Assembly: GCA_963701735.1 (NCBI GenBank)
Contig: CAVPBI010000026.1
Span: 372,001-436,000, forward strand
Direction of reading: 5' to 3'
Origin: CAWABB01 sp963701735
GTDB lineage: Bacteria > Bacteroidota > Ignavibacteria > UBA10030 > UBA6906
DNA length: 64,000 nt
Positions within the stretch are counted from its first letter, which is position 1; the number at the start of each line of letters is the position of its first letter. Position numbers and translations under genes: made by a program. Of the stretch, positions 18,780 through 26,738 are shown in pieces. The notes under the pieces were generated by a model, which saw nothing but the letters and a program-made list of their open reading frames with translations, searched no databases and had not been told where the DNA came from.

Positions 18780-18808
18780 ACAATACAAAAAGGGGTCGAG
18801 AGTTTCAA
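18780..18808 (-). promoter_or_regulatory. Promoter of tRNA-Thr
   Basis: On the reverse strand TTGAAA (18803-18808) and TATTGT (18780-18785) with a 17-base spacer. The expected start lies about 7 bases before the tRNA 5' end. The -35 element overlaps the terC stop codon. Confidence 0.65.
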
Positions 18809-19578
18809 CCCTTCCCGCCTTTCGTCGCCCGCGCCGCCCCTGCATCAGAATAGTGCGACCGCAGCTTCACCGGTTCGGGCTTTGAACGCCGGAGCCGCAG
18901 GTTGAGCATTTCGACAAAGACCGAAAACGCCATCGCGAAGTAGATATACCCCTTGGGTACGTGCTGGCCGAACCCGTCGGCAATCAGCGTCACGCCGATC
19001 AGCAACAAGAACGCAAGCGCAAGCATCTTGATGGTGGGGTGCTTGTGCACGAAATCAGAAATGTACCTGGCAAAGAACATCATGAAGATCACGGCGACGA
19101 TCACCGCAATGACCATGATCGACAGGTGCTGCGCCATCCCGACGGCAGTGATCACGGAGTCCAGCGAGAAGATGATATCCAGCAGCACGATCTGGATGAT
19201 GACGGCCGCAAACGTCGACACGATCACCTTCCTTCCCCCCTCCTGCGCACCCTCCAGCTTGTCGTGAATTTCGTGCGTGGACTTCGCGATCAGGAAGAGG
19301 CCGCCGAGCACCAGGATGAGATCGCGCCCGGAAAAATCCCTCACGATCGTGACGAGCGGCTGCGTCAGACCCATCACCCATGTCAATGAAAGGAGAAGCC
19401 CGATGCGGGTGAGCATTGCCAGAGCCAGCCCCAGCGTCCTGGCCCGGGCCTGCTGCGCATGCGGGAGCTTCCCCGAAAGGATTGAGATGAAAATGATATT
19501 GTCGATCCCGAGCACGATCTCCAGCGCCGTAAGCGTCAGCAGCGCGATCCAACCTTCGGGATGAGTGACCCATTCCAT
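18805..19578 (-). CDS. TerC-family integral membrane protein
   Basis: Multi-pass inner-membrane protein of the TerC family, linked in other bacteria to manganese export or tellurium resistance. The 257 residues contain about seven hydrophobic segments and the family's conserved acidic residues in LEIVLGIDNIIFISILSGKLP near residue 20 and LDIIFSLDSVITAVGMAQ near 133. The region HPTIKMLALAFLLLIGVTLIADG is also typical. The C-terminal tail is basic. It stands alone, followed directly by the tRNA promoter. Confidence 0.93.
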   Translation of the reverse strand: MEWVTHPEGWIALLTLTALEIVLGIDNIIFISILSGKLPHAQQARARTLGLALAMLTRIGLLLSLTWVMGLTQPLVTIVRDFSGRDLILVLGGLFLIAKSTHEIHDKLEGAQEGGRKVIVSTFAAVIIQIVLLDIIFSLDSVITAVGMAQHLSIMVIAVIVAVIFMMFFARYISDFVHKHPTIKMLALAFLLLIGVTLIADGFGQHVPKGYIYFAMAFSVFVEMLNLRLRRSKPEPVKLRSHYSDAGAARATKGGKG

Positions 19579-19703
19579 GGCGTGTTGCTCCTGATGCTAG
19601 TGAAAATCCTGGACGACAGGCTGATGCCTCATTCCGATCTCTGAAGCGGATGACATTCCGATCGTCGGCCCGGGGCAACGTCGCCGCCACGCGGGGGACT
19701 CCT

Positions 19704-20540
19704 TCATGGCCATTCAACCAGCGCGTCCGACCCACCCGGCGTGCGGGCAGTCGCTCTGTTCCAGTAGAAAAATGCGCTGCCTCCCGGATCGTCCATAAGC
19801 CGCTCGAGCTCGGCGTACGCTGCTTCGATCTGGCTCCGCGTGGCAAACCCGCGATCGATGAGAGCCTCCTCCCCGCTCCGGATGTTCCCGAGCAGGTTCA
19901 CCACCCAGGGACGGTACGTTTCCATCCCGGCGTGGTGAACCTCCGGGGCGATCGTCAACCGGATATCATCGAATCCGCTCTCGCGAAGGAGCCTGTACAG
20001 CTTCTTTCCGATCTCGGCATCCCCTCCGAGCCGGCGCTGCAGCTCTGCGAACTTCTTCCAGACCAGATCGAACGCCGGACAGCCCGGATCGAACGCGTTG
20101 ATCAGGATATTGTTCTCCTGCAGATAGACGCCGCCGCCGGGGACGAGAACACGGCGGATCTCGCCGAGGACAGCCCGCGGGTCATGCACGTGCTCCAGGA
20201 GATAGCGGGTGTACACGACCTCAAAGGTCCCGGACGTGAACGGGAGCCGATGGGCGTCAGCCTGGACAAACGCCAGGCGCGCTGACGGCCTCGGCGCCCG
20301 GGCGAGCTGCTCGGACGAAAGCTCGGCGCCCACCACCAGCGACGGCTTTGTCGTGCCGCCAACATCCTGCGCGAGAAGGCCCAGCCCGCTCCCAACTTCA
20401 AGAACACGCCCCCCGGTCGGGACATCAAGGAAGTCGACGAATGCCGGATTGGTGAGCGTGTTCAGGACCTTCAGCCGTTCCTGCTCCTCCGCGGCCGTCC
20501 CATGAATATAGCGCGGGGCCTCCTGCCGGGAACCCTTCAC
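19704..20540 (-). CDS. Class I SAM-dependent methyltransferase
   Basis: A 278-residue methyltransferase with the SAM fold: motif I VLEVGSGLGLLAQDV near residue 46, the acidic loop and AFVQADAHRLPF, then VVYTRYLLEHVHDPRAVLGEIRRVLVPGG. It resembles UbiE/Methyltransf_11 proteins. The true start is GTG at 20540, which overlaps the stop of the PAP2-like gene in GTGA and implies translational coupling. The frame remains open upstream to 20915 only as a shadow of that gene. The substrate is unknown; the coupling to a PAP2_C phosphatase/transferase suggests a lipid or a phospho-sugar intermediate. Confidence 0.88.
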   Translation of the reverse strand: MKGSRQEAPRYIHGTAAEEQERLKVLNTLTNPAFVDFLDVPTGGRVLEVGSGLGLLAQDVGGTTKPSLVVGAELSSEQLARAPRPSARLAFVQADAHRLPFTSGTFEVVYTRYLLEHVHDPRAVLGEIRRVLVPGGGVYLQENNILINAFDPGCPAFDLVWKKFAELQRRLGGDAEIGKKLYRLLRESGFDDIRLTIAPEVHHAGMETYRPWVVNLLGNIRSGEEALIDRGFATRSQIEAAYAELERLMDDPGGSAFFYWNRATARTPGGSDALVEWP

Positions 20541-21208
20541 GGCATCTCCCCCGGCCCGTATGGATTGGGAAGCGAGAGTGCGTTCCGTGCCCGGAGGACC
20601 ATGGCATATGCGCCATACGCGAAGAACACGGCCGCGAAGACATCGATCGTGTAGTGCGCATGCTGGGCCAGGACGCATCCCCCAACAGCGACCGTTGCCA
20701 CGGCAAACACGTTGCGCCAGCGGATCGAGGGCACGGTCAGCGCCAGGAGGAGCATGGTGGACGTGTGCCCCGAGAAGAACAGGTCTCGCGACGGGGTCAT
20801 CCCTGTCCCGAAGAAGGACACGGTCGGGTCGACAAGGGCGATCATCGTCGGCGGAGGATCGAGGGGCGTGAGGCTCATGGCGATCATCCGGATGATGACC
20901 ATCATCGTATAGCACTGGAAGGCGACCATCAGCCGCCGGGGGTGCGAGAGCAGGATGCCGATCGCCAGCAGCAGCCCGCCGTAGATCAGCGCGAACGTCA
21001 GCCAGGTCAGGTCCACCGGCTGAAACATCGCCAGGACCGGATCGTTCAGGACTGCTCCGGGACGGCGCTCAATGACCTGAAGGAAATTGGCGAGGCCGCT
21101 GACGATGCCAACCAGCAGCACCACGGTGACGATCGATTCGATCCGGAAGGTGCGGTCCTTCCAGGATTCTCCCCAGAGAGTCCGGAGGGTCATGGAGCGT
21201 CGTCTCAC
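20537..21208 (-). CDS. PAP2_C (sphingomyelin-synthase-like) membrane protein
   Basis: Polytopic membrane protein of 223 residues with about six hydrophobic segments. It carries the two signature motifs of the PAP2_C / sphingomyelin-synthase-like branch: SRDLFFSGHTSTM near residue 140 and AQHAHYTIDVFAA near 185. The His and Asp of these motifs form the phosphoryl- or headgroup-transfer site in the family. It overlaps galT by 4 bases (ATGA) and the methyltransferase by 4 bases (GTGA), so the three are almost certainly made together. Whether it removes a phosphate or transfers a headgroup cannot be told from sequence. Confidence 0.85.
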   Translation of the reverse strand: MRRRSMTLRTLWGESWKDRTFRIESIVTVVLLVGIVSGLANFLQVIERRPGAVLNDPVLAMFQPVDLTWLTFALIYGGLLLAIGILLSHPRRLMVAFQCYTMMVIIRMIAMSLTPLDPPPTMIALVDPTVSFFGTGMTPSRDLFFSGHTSTMLLLALTVPSIRWRNVFAVATVAVGGCVLAQHAHYTIDVFAAVFFAYGAYAMVLRARNALSLPNPYGPGEMP

Positions 21209-22213
21209 GATTGGATGGGCAGGGTGACGGAACGGAGGAACTCGGCCGATTCTTCCGGGAGCGAGGGATTGATGTACATGCCGCTCCCCATCTCAAACCC
21301 TGCGACCCTGGAGACGCGGGGCACGAGCGCAAGATACCAGTGCGCGTAGTCGCGCTGCGGTTCGCGGGCCGGGAGGGAGCGAAGCGTGAAATTGTAGTCG
21401 GGGTTGCCGAGCGCGAGATACAGACGGAGGAGCACCTCGTGGAGGATCTCCGCAAAATCCTCGAGCTCGGCATCAAAGATGTCTTCGAACGACGAGCAGT
21501 GCCGTCGCGGGAAGATCCATAGGTGGAACGGGGAAAGCGCCGCATACGGAATGAACGCCACAAAGTGAGGCGTTTCGCACACGATGCGCTCCCGTGCCCG
21601 CAGCTCTTCCCGGACCGTCTGGCAGTAGACACAGGTGCCTGTGTCGTCGAAGTACCTGATTGCCTCCTCGAGGCGGCGCCGGATCTGGTGTGGAACTACC
21701 GGTGTGGCAGCGATCTGGGCGTGCGGGTGGATAAGCGAGGTCCCTGCGGCCTCGCCGTGGTTCTTGAAGATGATCACCGCCTCGACCCGCGGGTCTTCGC
21801 GCAGTTGTTTCGAACGGTGACGGAACGCGAGCAGGACCCGCGCGAGGTCCGCCGCAGGGTAGAGCGCCGGGGAGAGGTCGTGGCGGGGATGCTCGATCAC
21901 GACTTCGTGAAACCCCACGCCGCGCATCGAGCGCTGGATGCCTTCGAATGCGGCGCTCGGTCTCCCCGTCGGGCAGCAACGCGGGAAACTTGTTCCCGAC
22001 TATCCTCACGCGCCAGTCAGCGCCGTCGCTGTCCCTGAACACCTCCGAGACCGTCATGGATTCGTTCCCGGGACAGAACGGACACGCGGGATCGTACCGG
22101 GGAATGGCGCTGGGAGCAGCCCGCGGAACGGCAAACTCGTTGGGCCTTCTGGACCGATCACTCGCGATGATGACCCAGTCGCGCGTGATGATATTCTGCC
22201 GCAGTTCCGGCAT
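21205..22213 (-). CDS. galT: Galactose-1-phosphate uridylyltransferase-like (frameshifted)
   Basis: HIT-superfamily nucleotidyltransferase that exchanges UMP between UDP-glucose and galactose-1-phosphate. Landmarks are MPELRQNIITRDWVIIA at the start, zinc-ligand pair CPFCPGNE near residue 45, GNKFPAL, the active site HPHAQIAATP and a second pair GTCVYC. The frame changes at about 21961: after LLPDGE one extra base (in GAG-A-CCG) must be skipped to continue PSAAFEGIQRSMRGVGFHEV. The corrected length is 335 residues. It is the first gene of an overlapping trio with the PAP2_C protein and the methyltransferase. Confidence 0.87.
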
Positions 22214-22349
22214 GACCGAAACTAATGAAGCACGGGCAGAAATTCAATGGATGCGGGAGCTTCGGGAGGCCAGGGCGTGCGCCGGGCTTATGGCGGGAGA
22301 AACGCCTCGAGGGGCCCAGGGGTCAGGGGCGTTGAGAGACTTCCGGACC

Positions 22350-22455
22350 AGGAAGCGCGATGCGGGGCTTGCGGGTCAGGGAGTGTGACGCTGGGCTGGG
22401 GAGTCAGGAAGCGCGATGCGGGGCTTGCGGGTCAGGGAGTGTGAAGCTGGGCTGG
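22350..22455. repeat. Two tandem copies of a ~56-bp unit
   Basis: Near-identical units start at 22350 and 22406, each beginning AGGAAGCGCGATGCGGGGCT. The second copy runs into the 3' end of the jelly-roll gene. The flanking sequence is G-rich on the plus strand. No coding role is apparent. Confidence 0.85.
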
Positions 22456-23599
22456 CGGCTCTGGAGGGTCTGGTTCATACGGAGAATCGTCCCCGGAGAA
22501 GAACTCAATAATGCGGTGCAGGACGGTCGTCTTCGGCCGGTTCTCGCGAGACCAGGCAATGTACCTGTCTCGCGTCACGAATCCTATCGGCCCGTCGTAG
22601 ATCCCGCCGTCCCGGAAACCGTCGTACACGCGGATGGCGAGAACGTTATCAACCCCGGACGTGATCCTGCCCGCGGGGATGGTGTATGCCCGGAGTTTTT
22701 GATACGCGTCACCCTGTCCCCAATGGGGCGGCATCTTTCCGGTTCTGCCGATCAGCGACCCGTTCAGATAGACCTCGTCAACATCGTCAATCTTCCCGAG
22801 GATGAGAATGATCGGTTTCGTACGATCGATATCGGGCGTCTTGAAGCGGACCCTGTACCACGCGAACCCGTCGTATTCCTTGTACCCCTGGGCTTCCCAT
22901 TGCAGAGGAACGACCAGCGGTCTCCCAATCCCGGTCATCGAAATTCGGGTCAGACCACTCCTTCTTGTCGCCGGTGCGAAAACGCCAGACGAGCCCATCG
23001 CCCGGACCTTTCTGGCCGCCCGTCCTCGGAGCGTTCGCCGCCAGGAGCGGATACTCAAGCCTCAACGCCCCGTGGTCCACATAAATGCCGACAGGTCCAT
23101 TCGCGATCCCCCCTCCCATCTCCCCGTCGTAGATCCGGACCGCGATCACGTTCTCTTCGCCCCATCGAACCAGACCCGGGACCAGCGGGTACTGGCGTAG
23201 TTCGCCGTAGCCGGTCGCATAGTGCGGGGGGAGTTCCCCCGTAGATCCGATCAGGACCCCGTTGAGGTAGACTTCATCCGCGTCGTCAACATTACCGATG
23301 CGAAGGTAGATGGCATCGCCAGGCTTTCGGACCGGAGCTCTGAACGATTTCCGCGCCCATGCAAAGCCGTCGTAGCCGGGGAACCCTTGATCTTCCCACT
23401 GCCCCGGGAACCGAACCCGGTCCCATCTGGAATCATCAAATTGCTGCGCGCCCCAGGCCGGCTCGTCGCCGACCTCAAACTTCCACTCTCCCGAGAGATC
23501 AACGATCATCTCCAGCGTCTGGGCCTCCGCCGGACGGGTTGTCGGCAGCAGAGAGAGGGCCAGGAGAAGACCCATGACGCCGGAGAACATGTGATTCAT
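22432..23599 (-). CDS. Secreted protein with two tandem galactose-binding-like (jelly-roll) domains (frameshifted)
   Basis: A signal peptide (SGVMGLLLALSLLPTTRPAEA) is followed by two homologous ~140-residue domains resembling the sugar-binding jelly-roll domains of GH2 enzymes and sialate O-acetylesterases. Each copy has FDDSRWDRV / FDDRDWE, FPGYDGFAW / YKEYDGFAW and DADEVYLNGVLIG / DVDEVYLNGSLIG. Near 22921 one extra base (GAG-A-CCG) breaks the frame inside domain 2. The alignment of the two copies fixes the correct reading as W-E-PLVVPLQW. The corrected length is 388 residues, with no catalytic domain attached. It is downstream of the two-component system and is preceded by a GTCA array. 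Confidence 0.85.
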
Positions 23600-23653
23600 T
23601 GCATACCTCGGAGCGATGTTTCATTTCAAGATACTGGATCTGCGCGATTCGTG

Positions 23654-23690
23654 TGTCACCCACCAGTCACAGATTGTCAGAATTTGTCAC
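23654..23690. promoter_or_regulatory. Array of four GTCA half-sites upstream of the jelly-roll gene
   Basis: GTCA occurs at 23655, 23666, 23676 and 23686, spaced 11, 10 and 10 bases, so all face one side of the helix. This resembles the tandem direct repeats bound by OmpR/PhoB-type regulators, such as TGTCA pho-box half-sites. The last site overlaps the stop codon of the upstream secreted-protein gene. Confidence 0.55.
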
Positions 23691-24157
23691 TGCCCGTCGG
23701 CCATCGCCGGATACCGGTCACCGGAGTCTGCCGCGTACATCTGCTGCGTCACGCCGGCGAACAGCTCGTTCGGGCCCTCAAATTCGCGCTGCGCGATGGC
23801 CTTGAATTCCTGGGGGTTCTCGAAGACCATCGCCGTCAGGTATGCCCGGAGGCGGATGGAAGCCGGCGCACCCTCGATCGAAAGGCGCTCCACATCGGCC
23901 TTCAGAGGGGTGACGTCCACGCACGGGGCGGCAACGCGCATCCAGAGGATGTGGGCAAGGGCCGCCTCAACCACGCCCTGATTGTCGGACGCCAGGCACT
24001 CCCTGTACCGGTTCACGACAAGCTTGGAATCACCCTTCCAGTTGCAGGGGACGGTGTAGGTCTTGTGTTCGGCCGTCTCTTTGGCGCCCTGGGCGGCAGC
24101 GGTGGATGCCATCGTGAGCATCACGGCACCCGCGAGGAACAACGCTGTTGACTTCAT
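23687..24157 (-). CDS. Secreted protein of unknown function next to the two-component system
   Basis: A 156-residue protein with a clear signal peptide (KSTALFLAGAVMLTMASTAAA). The mature part is helical, with NRYRECLASDNQGVVEAALAHIL and IRLRAYLTAMVFENPQEF reminiscent of short HEAT-like helical pairs. It has two cysteines (TVPCNW and APCVDV). I do not recognise a named family. ATG 24157 starts the signal peptide; the frame is open to 24259. It is 159 bases downstream of the response regulator and separated from it by a dense array of GTCA/TGAC motifs, so it is a likely regulatory target. Confidence 0.7.
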   Translation of the reverse strand: MKSTALFLAGAVMLTMASTAAAQGAKETAEHKTYTVPCNWKGDSKLVVNRYRECLASDNQGVVEAALAHILWMRVAAPCVDVTPLKADVERLSIEGAPASIRLRAYLTAMVFENPQEFKAIAQREFEGPNELFAGVTQQMYAADSGDRYPAMADGQ

Positions 24158-24253
24158 GGCTCTCTCCGTTTGGTAGTGTGGTGGAGTTCTTTGCTGACTC
24201 CAATGGATGATACGCCCACACGATGTCGGAGATGTCCCGACACGGAAAGAGTT

Positions 24254-24327
24254 TGTCACGAAATGTCACAGGGAGAGGAGTGTCACGCTGACACGAGTGT
24301 CAGACTGACACGAGTGTCAGACTGACA
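24254..24327. promoter_or_regulatory. GTCA half-sites and three phased 15-bp palindromes
   Basis: GTCA half-sites lie at 24255 and 24265 (10 bases apart), then at 24282, 24299 and 24316 (17 apart). Matching TGAC half-sites are at 24289, 24306 and 24323. Together they form three copies of the palindrome GTGTCAG-A-CTGACAC on a 17-bp period, the first with one change. The last copy covers the response-regulator stop codon. A likely operator cluster for the secreted-protein gene. Confidence 0.65.
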
Positions 24328-24997
24328 CAAGCTTGTACCCGATGCCGTGGATTGTGAGGATAATGCGGGGATGAGCGGGGTCGTCCTCCAGCTTCTGCCG
24401 GAGGCGGAGAATGAAATTGTCCACTGTTCGCGTGCTGAGCGGTTCGTCATACCCCCAGACGTTTGTCAGGAGCTGGTCGCGGGTGACGTTCTGATTACGC
24501 CGATCCCACAGGAACCTCAGGATGTCGAATTCCTTGGCTGTAAGCTCGACCGCCGCCCCTTCGCGGGTTGCCGTGTAGCTCGTGAAATCCACGTCGAGGG
24601 GTCCGATTCTGATATGGCCCGTCGCCGGGCCGCCGGCGGATCGGCGGAGGACGGCTTTCACGCGGGCGAGCAGCTCCCTGAGGCTGAACGGTTTGGTGAT
24701 GTAGTCGTCGGCTCCGAGCTCGAGCCCGAGCACTTTGTCGATTTCCTCCCCCTTCGCGGTCAGCATGATGGCCGGGGTGCGGATCCCCTGCTGCCTCGCG
24801 CCCTTGAGGAGGTCGAATCCCGACATTTTCGGGAGCATGACGTCAAGGAGAGCGAGGTCATAGGAGCCGGCCACTAGTTTGTCGAGGCCTTCCCGCCCGT
24901 CGCTGGCGACGTCCACCTCATACCCATCGATCTCCAGGTTCTCTTTCAGCCCGGCCTGCATCGCGGGCTCGTCTTCCACCAGAAGGATCTTGCTCAT
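24317..24997 (-). CDS. OmpR-family response regulator
   Basis: DNA-binding regulator of 226 residues. The receiver domain has the acidic pair in LLVEDEPAM, the phosphorylated Asp in LALLDVMLPKMSG near residue 54 and the lysine in YITKPFSLREL. The winged-helix C-terminal domain includes VELTAKEFDILRFLW, VTRDQLLTNVWGYDE and TRTVDNFILRLRQKLE, ending IHGIGYKLVSV. It overlaps the downstream end of the histidine kinase gene (ATGA). The arrays of GTCA half-sites just downstream are candidate binding sites. Confidence 0.95.
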   Translation of the reverse strand: MSKILLVEDEPAMQAGLKENLEIDGYEVDVASDGREGLDKLVAGSYDLALLDVMLPKMSGFDLLKGARQQGIRTPAIMLTAKGEEIDKVLGLELGADDYITKPFSLRELLARVKAVLRRSAGGPATGHIRIGPLDVDFTSYTATREGAAVELTAKEFDILRFLWDRRNQNVTRDQLLTNVWGYDEPLSTRTVDNFILRLRQKLEDDPAHPRIILTIHGIGYKLVSV

Positions 24998-26595
24998 CGC
25001 TGTTCACTCTCCTGACGTCGATCGATCGGGAAGGAGAGCCGGAACGTGCTTCCCGATCCGGGGACGCTTGTCAATCCGATGCTCCCTCCGTGGGCGTCCA
25101 CGATGTGGCGCACCAGCGCCAGCCCGAGGCCGCTCCCTTTTGTGTTGTGCGCGAGACCGTCGCTCACGCGGTAGAAGGTATCAAAGATCTTCCGGTGGTG
25201 CTGGGGTGCGATGCCGACGCCGTGATCCTGCACCTCGACGAAGACATGGGCGCCTTCCCGTCCGGTCGCCACCCGGAGGTAACGCGACTCGCCGCTGTAC
25301 TTCACCGCGTTGTCCGTCACGTTGATGATCGCCTCGGAGAGCGCCTCCTCGTCCGCCTGGATGACCGGGAGGTCCGGCGCCAGTTCGACGACCGGGTTGA
25401 ACCCCCGCTCCTTGAGGTGGTCCGCATACGAGCTCATCACGGACCCGACCACGGCATTCAGGTCCAGCGGCCCCGGTCTGTACTGCTTCCTGCCGGCTTC
25501 GATCCGCGCAAAGTTGAGAATGTTGTTCACCAGCCGGCTGAGCCGCTCGCTTTCACGGACGATCGTTCCGAGGTACTCCTTCTTCTTCCCCTCGTCCTTG
25601 ATCCTCCCCATATCGAGGGTTTCGGCGTACATGCGGATCAAGGCCAGCGGAGTGCGGAGCTCGTGCGAAACGGTGGAGACGAAATCCGACTTCATCCTCG
25701 TCAGCTCGAGCTCTCTCGAGAAGGCACGGTACAGCAGCCACGCGCCGGCCAGGAGCAGGACGTCGAGCACCAGAATGAGGATGAGGTTACGCTCGAATCG
25801 TGCGCGCAGGATTTCATCGAGGGAGGGGCCGGCCAGGCGGATGCCCAGCGTGTACCGCGGGAAGATCCAGAGCTGCCGCTCCTGGCGCATCACCGTGTCG
25901 GTGAGCGCCCCCGTCAGGAACAGAGGCCTGCTGCGATCCCGCCCCGAGATGGCGAGCACGAACTCTCCCCCCGCTGCCTCGTTCGCGCGCGGGCCGAGGA
26001 CCGACCGGATGAAGACCGAATCGTTCAGGACCAGACCGGCGTAGGACGCGGATCCCGAGGGATCGAGAAGGGCAACCATGAGCAGTGCCGTGCTGTCACC
26101 CGCCGCGCGTTCGGGGATCATGAGCGGCTCGAGCCGGCGGTACTCGCCCCGGCGCAGGCGGATCAACCGTTCGAGCCTCTCGCCGGAGGATGCCAGCGTC
26201 TGACGCACCCGGGAGGCAAGGTCCTGCCCGGAGAGCGAGTCGCCGATCACCACCACCTGCGTCAGGGTGCTGTCGGCGAGCACCACCGCGCGGACGGCAG
26301 CCGTCCTCTCCACAAAGCCCCGGATCTCAGGGTGCGCTCGAGCGTCGACGTCCTCCCCCGCCGTCACGAATGAACCGACGGTGGTGGCCCATCCCCCCGC
26401 GACATCCCATGCGAACTGGTTCAGAGAATAGAGGACGACGTCCAGCTGCCGACGGTAGATGTCGGCGATCAGCGCCTCGCTGGTGCTCAGCGAGTTGATC
26501 TCGTAGCCGGAGTACAGGATGGCAGGGAGGACAATGATGAGCAGCAGGAAGAGGATGAACGGCTTCAGACGGGAGGAGCTGCCCTGGGATTTCAT
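24994..26595 (-). CDS. Sensor histidine kinase
   Basis: Membrane sensor of 533 residues. A first membrane helix (FILFLLLIIVLPAILYSGY) and a second (LILILVLDVLLLAGAWLLY near residue 270) enclose a ~240-residue periplasmic sensor region with no recognised domain. The HisKA box VSTVSHELRTPLALIRMYAE lies near 307, then the N box NVTDNAVKYSG, G1 VEVQDHGVGIAP and G2 GSGLGLALVRHIVDAHGG. There is no HAMP domain. It is translationally coupled to the response regulator. The signal sensed is unknown. Confidence 0.95.
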   Translation of the reverse strand: MKSQGSSSRLKPFILFLLLIIVLPAILYSGYEINSLSTSEALIADIYRRQLDVVLYSLNQFAWDVAGGWATTVGSFVTAGEDVDARAHPEIRGFVERTAAVRAVVLADSTLTQVVVIGDSLSGQDLASRVRQTLASSGERLERLIRLRRGEYRRLEPLMIPERAAGDSTALLMVALLDPSGSASYAGLVLNDSVFIRSVLGPRANEAAGGEFVLAISGRDRSRPLFLTGALTDTVMRQERQLWIFPRYTLGIRLAGPSLDEILRARFERNLILILVLDVLLLAGAWLLYRAFSRELELTRMKSDFVSTVSHELRTPLALIRMYAETLDMGRIKDEGKKKEYLGTIVRESERLSRLVNNILNFARIEAGRKQYRPGPLDLNAVVGSVMSSYADHLKERGFNPVVELAPDLPVIQADEEALSEAIINVTDNAVKYSGESRYLRVATGREGAHVFVEVQDHGVGIAPQHHRKIFDTFYRVSDGLAHNTKGSGLGLALVRHIVDAHGGSIGLTSVPGSGSTFRLSFPIDRRQESEQR

Positions 26596-26738
26596 ACGCC
26601 AGAAAGGTAAGGATGCACGCGTGGAATTCCAAACATGCCCGATCGCACGGATGAGTCGAGCGCCGGCTTTCAGGAGCTTAGTCGCATGAGGCGTCGTCCG
26701 GAGGACCCGTCAGGCCCTGGCCGGCGGACTCATCAGAC

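Noticed and set aside
20541..20915. N-terminal extension of the methyltransferase frame
   Set aside because: Lies entirely inside the PAP2_C gene in another frame and is not protein-like; the GTG at 20540 in a GTGA overlap is the proper start.
24254..24329. CRISPR-like array
   Set aside because: Repeats of 15-17 bp with no spacers and no cas genes; the units are palindromic operator-like sites.
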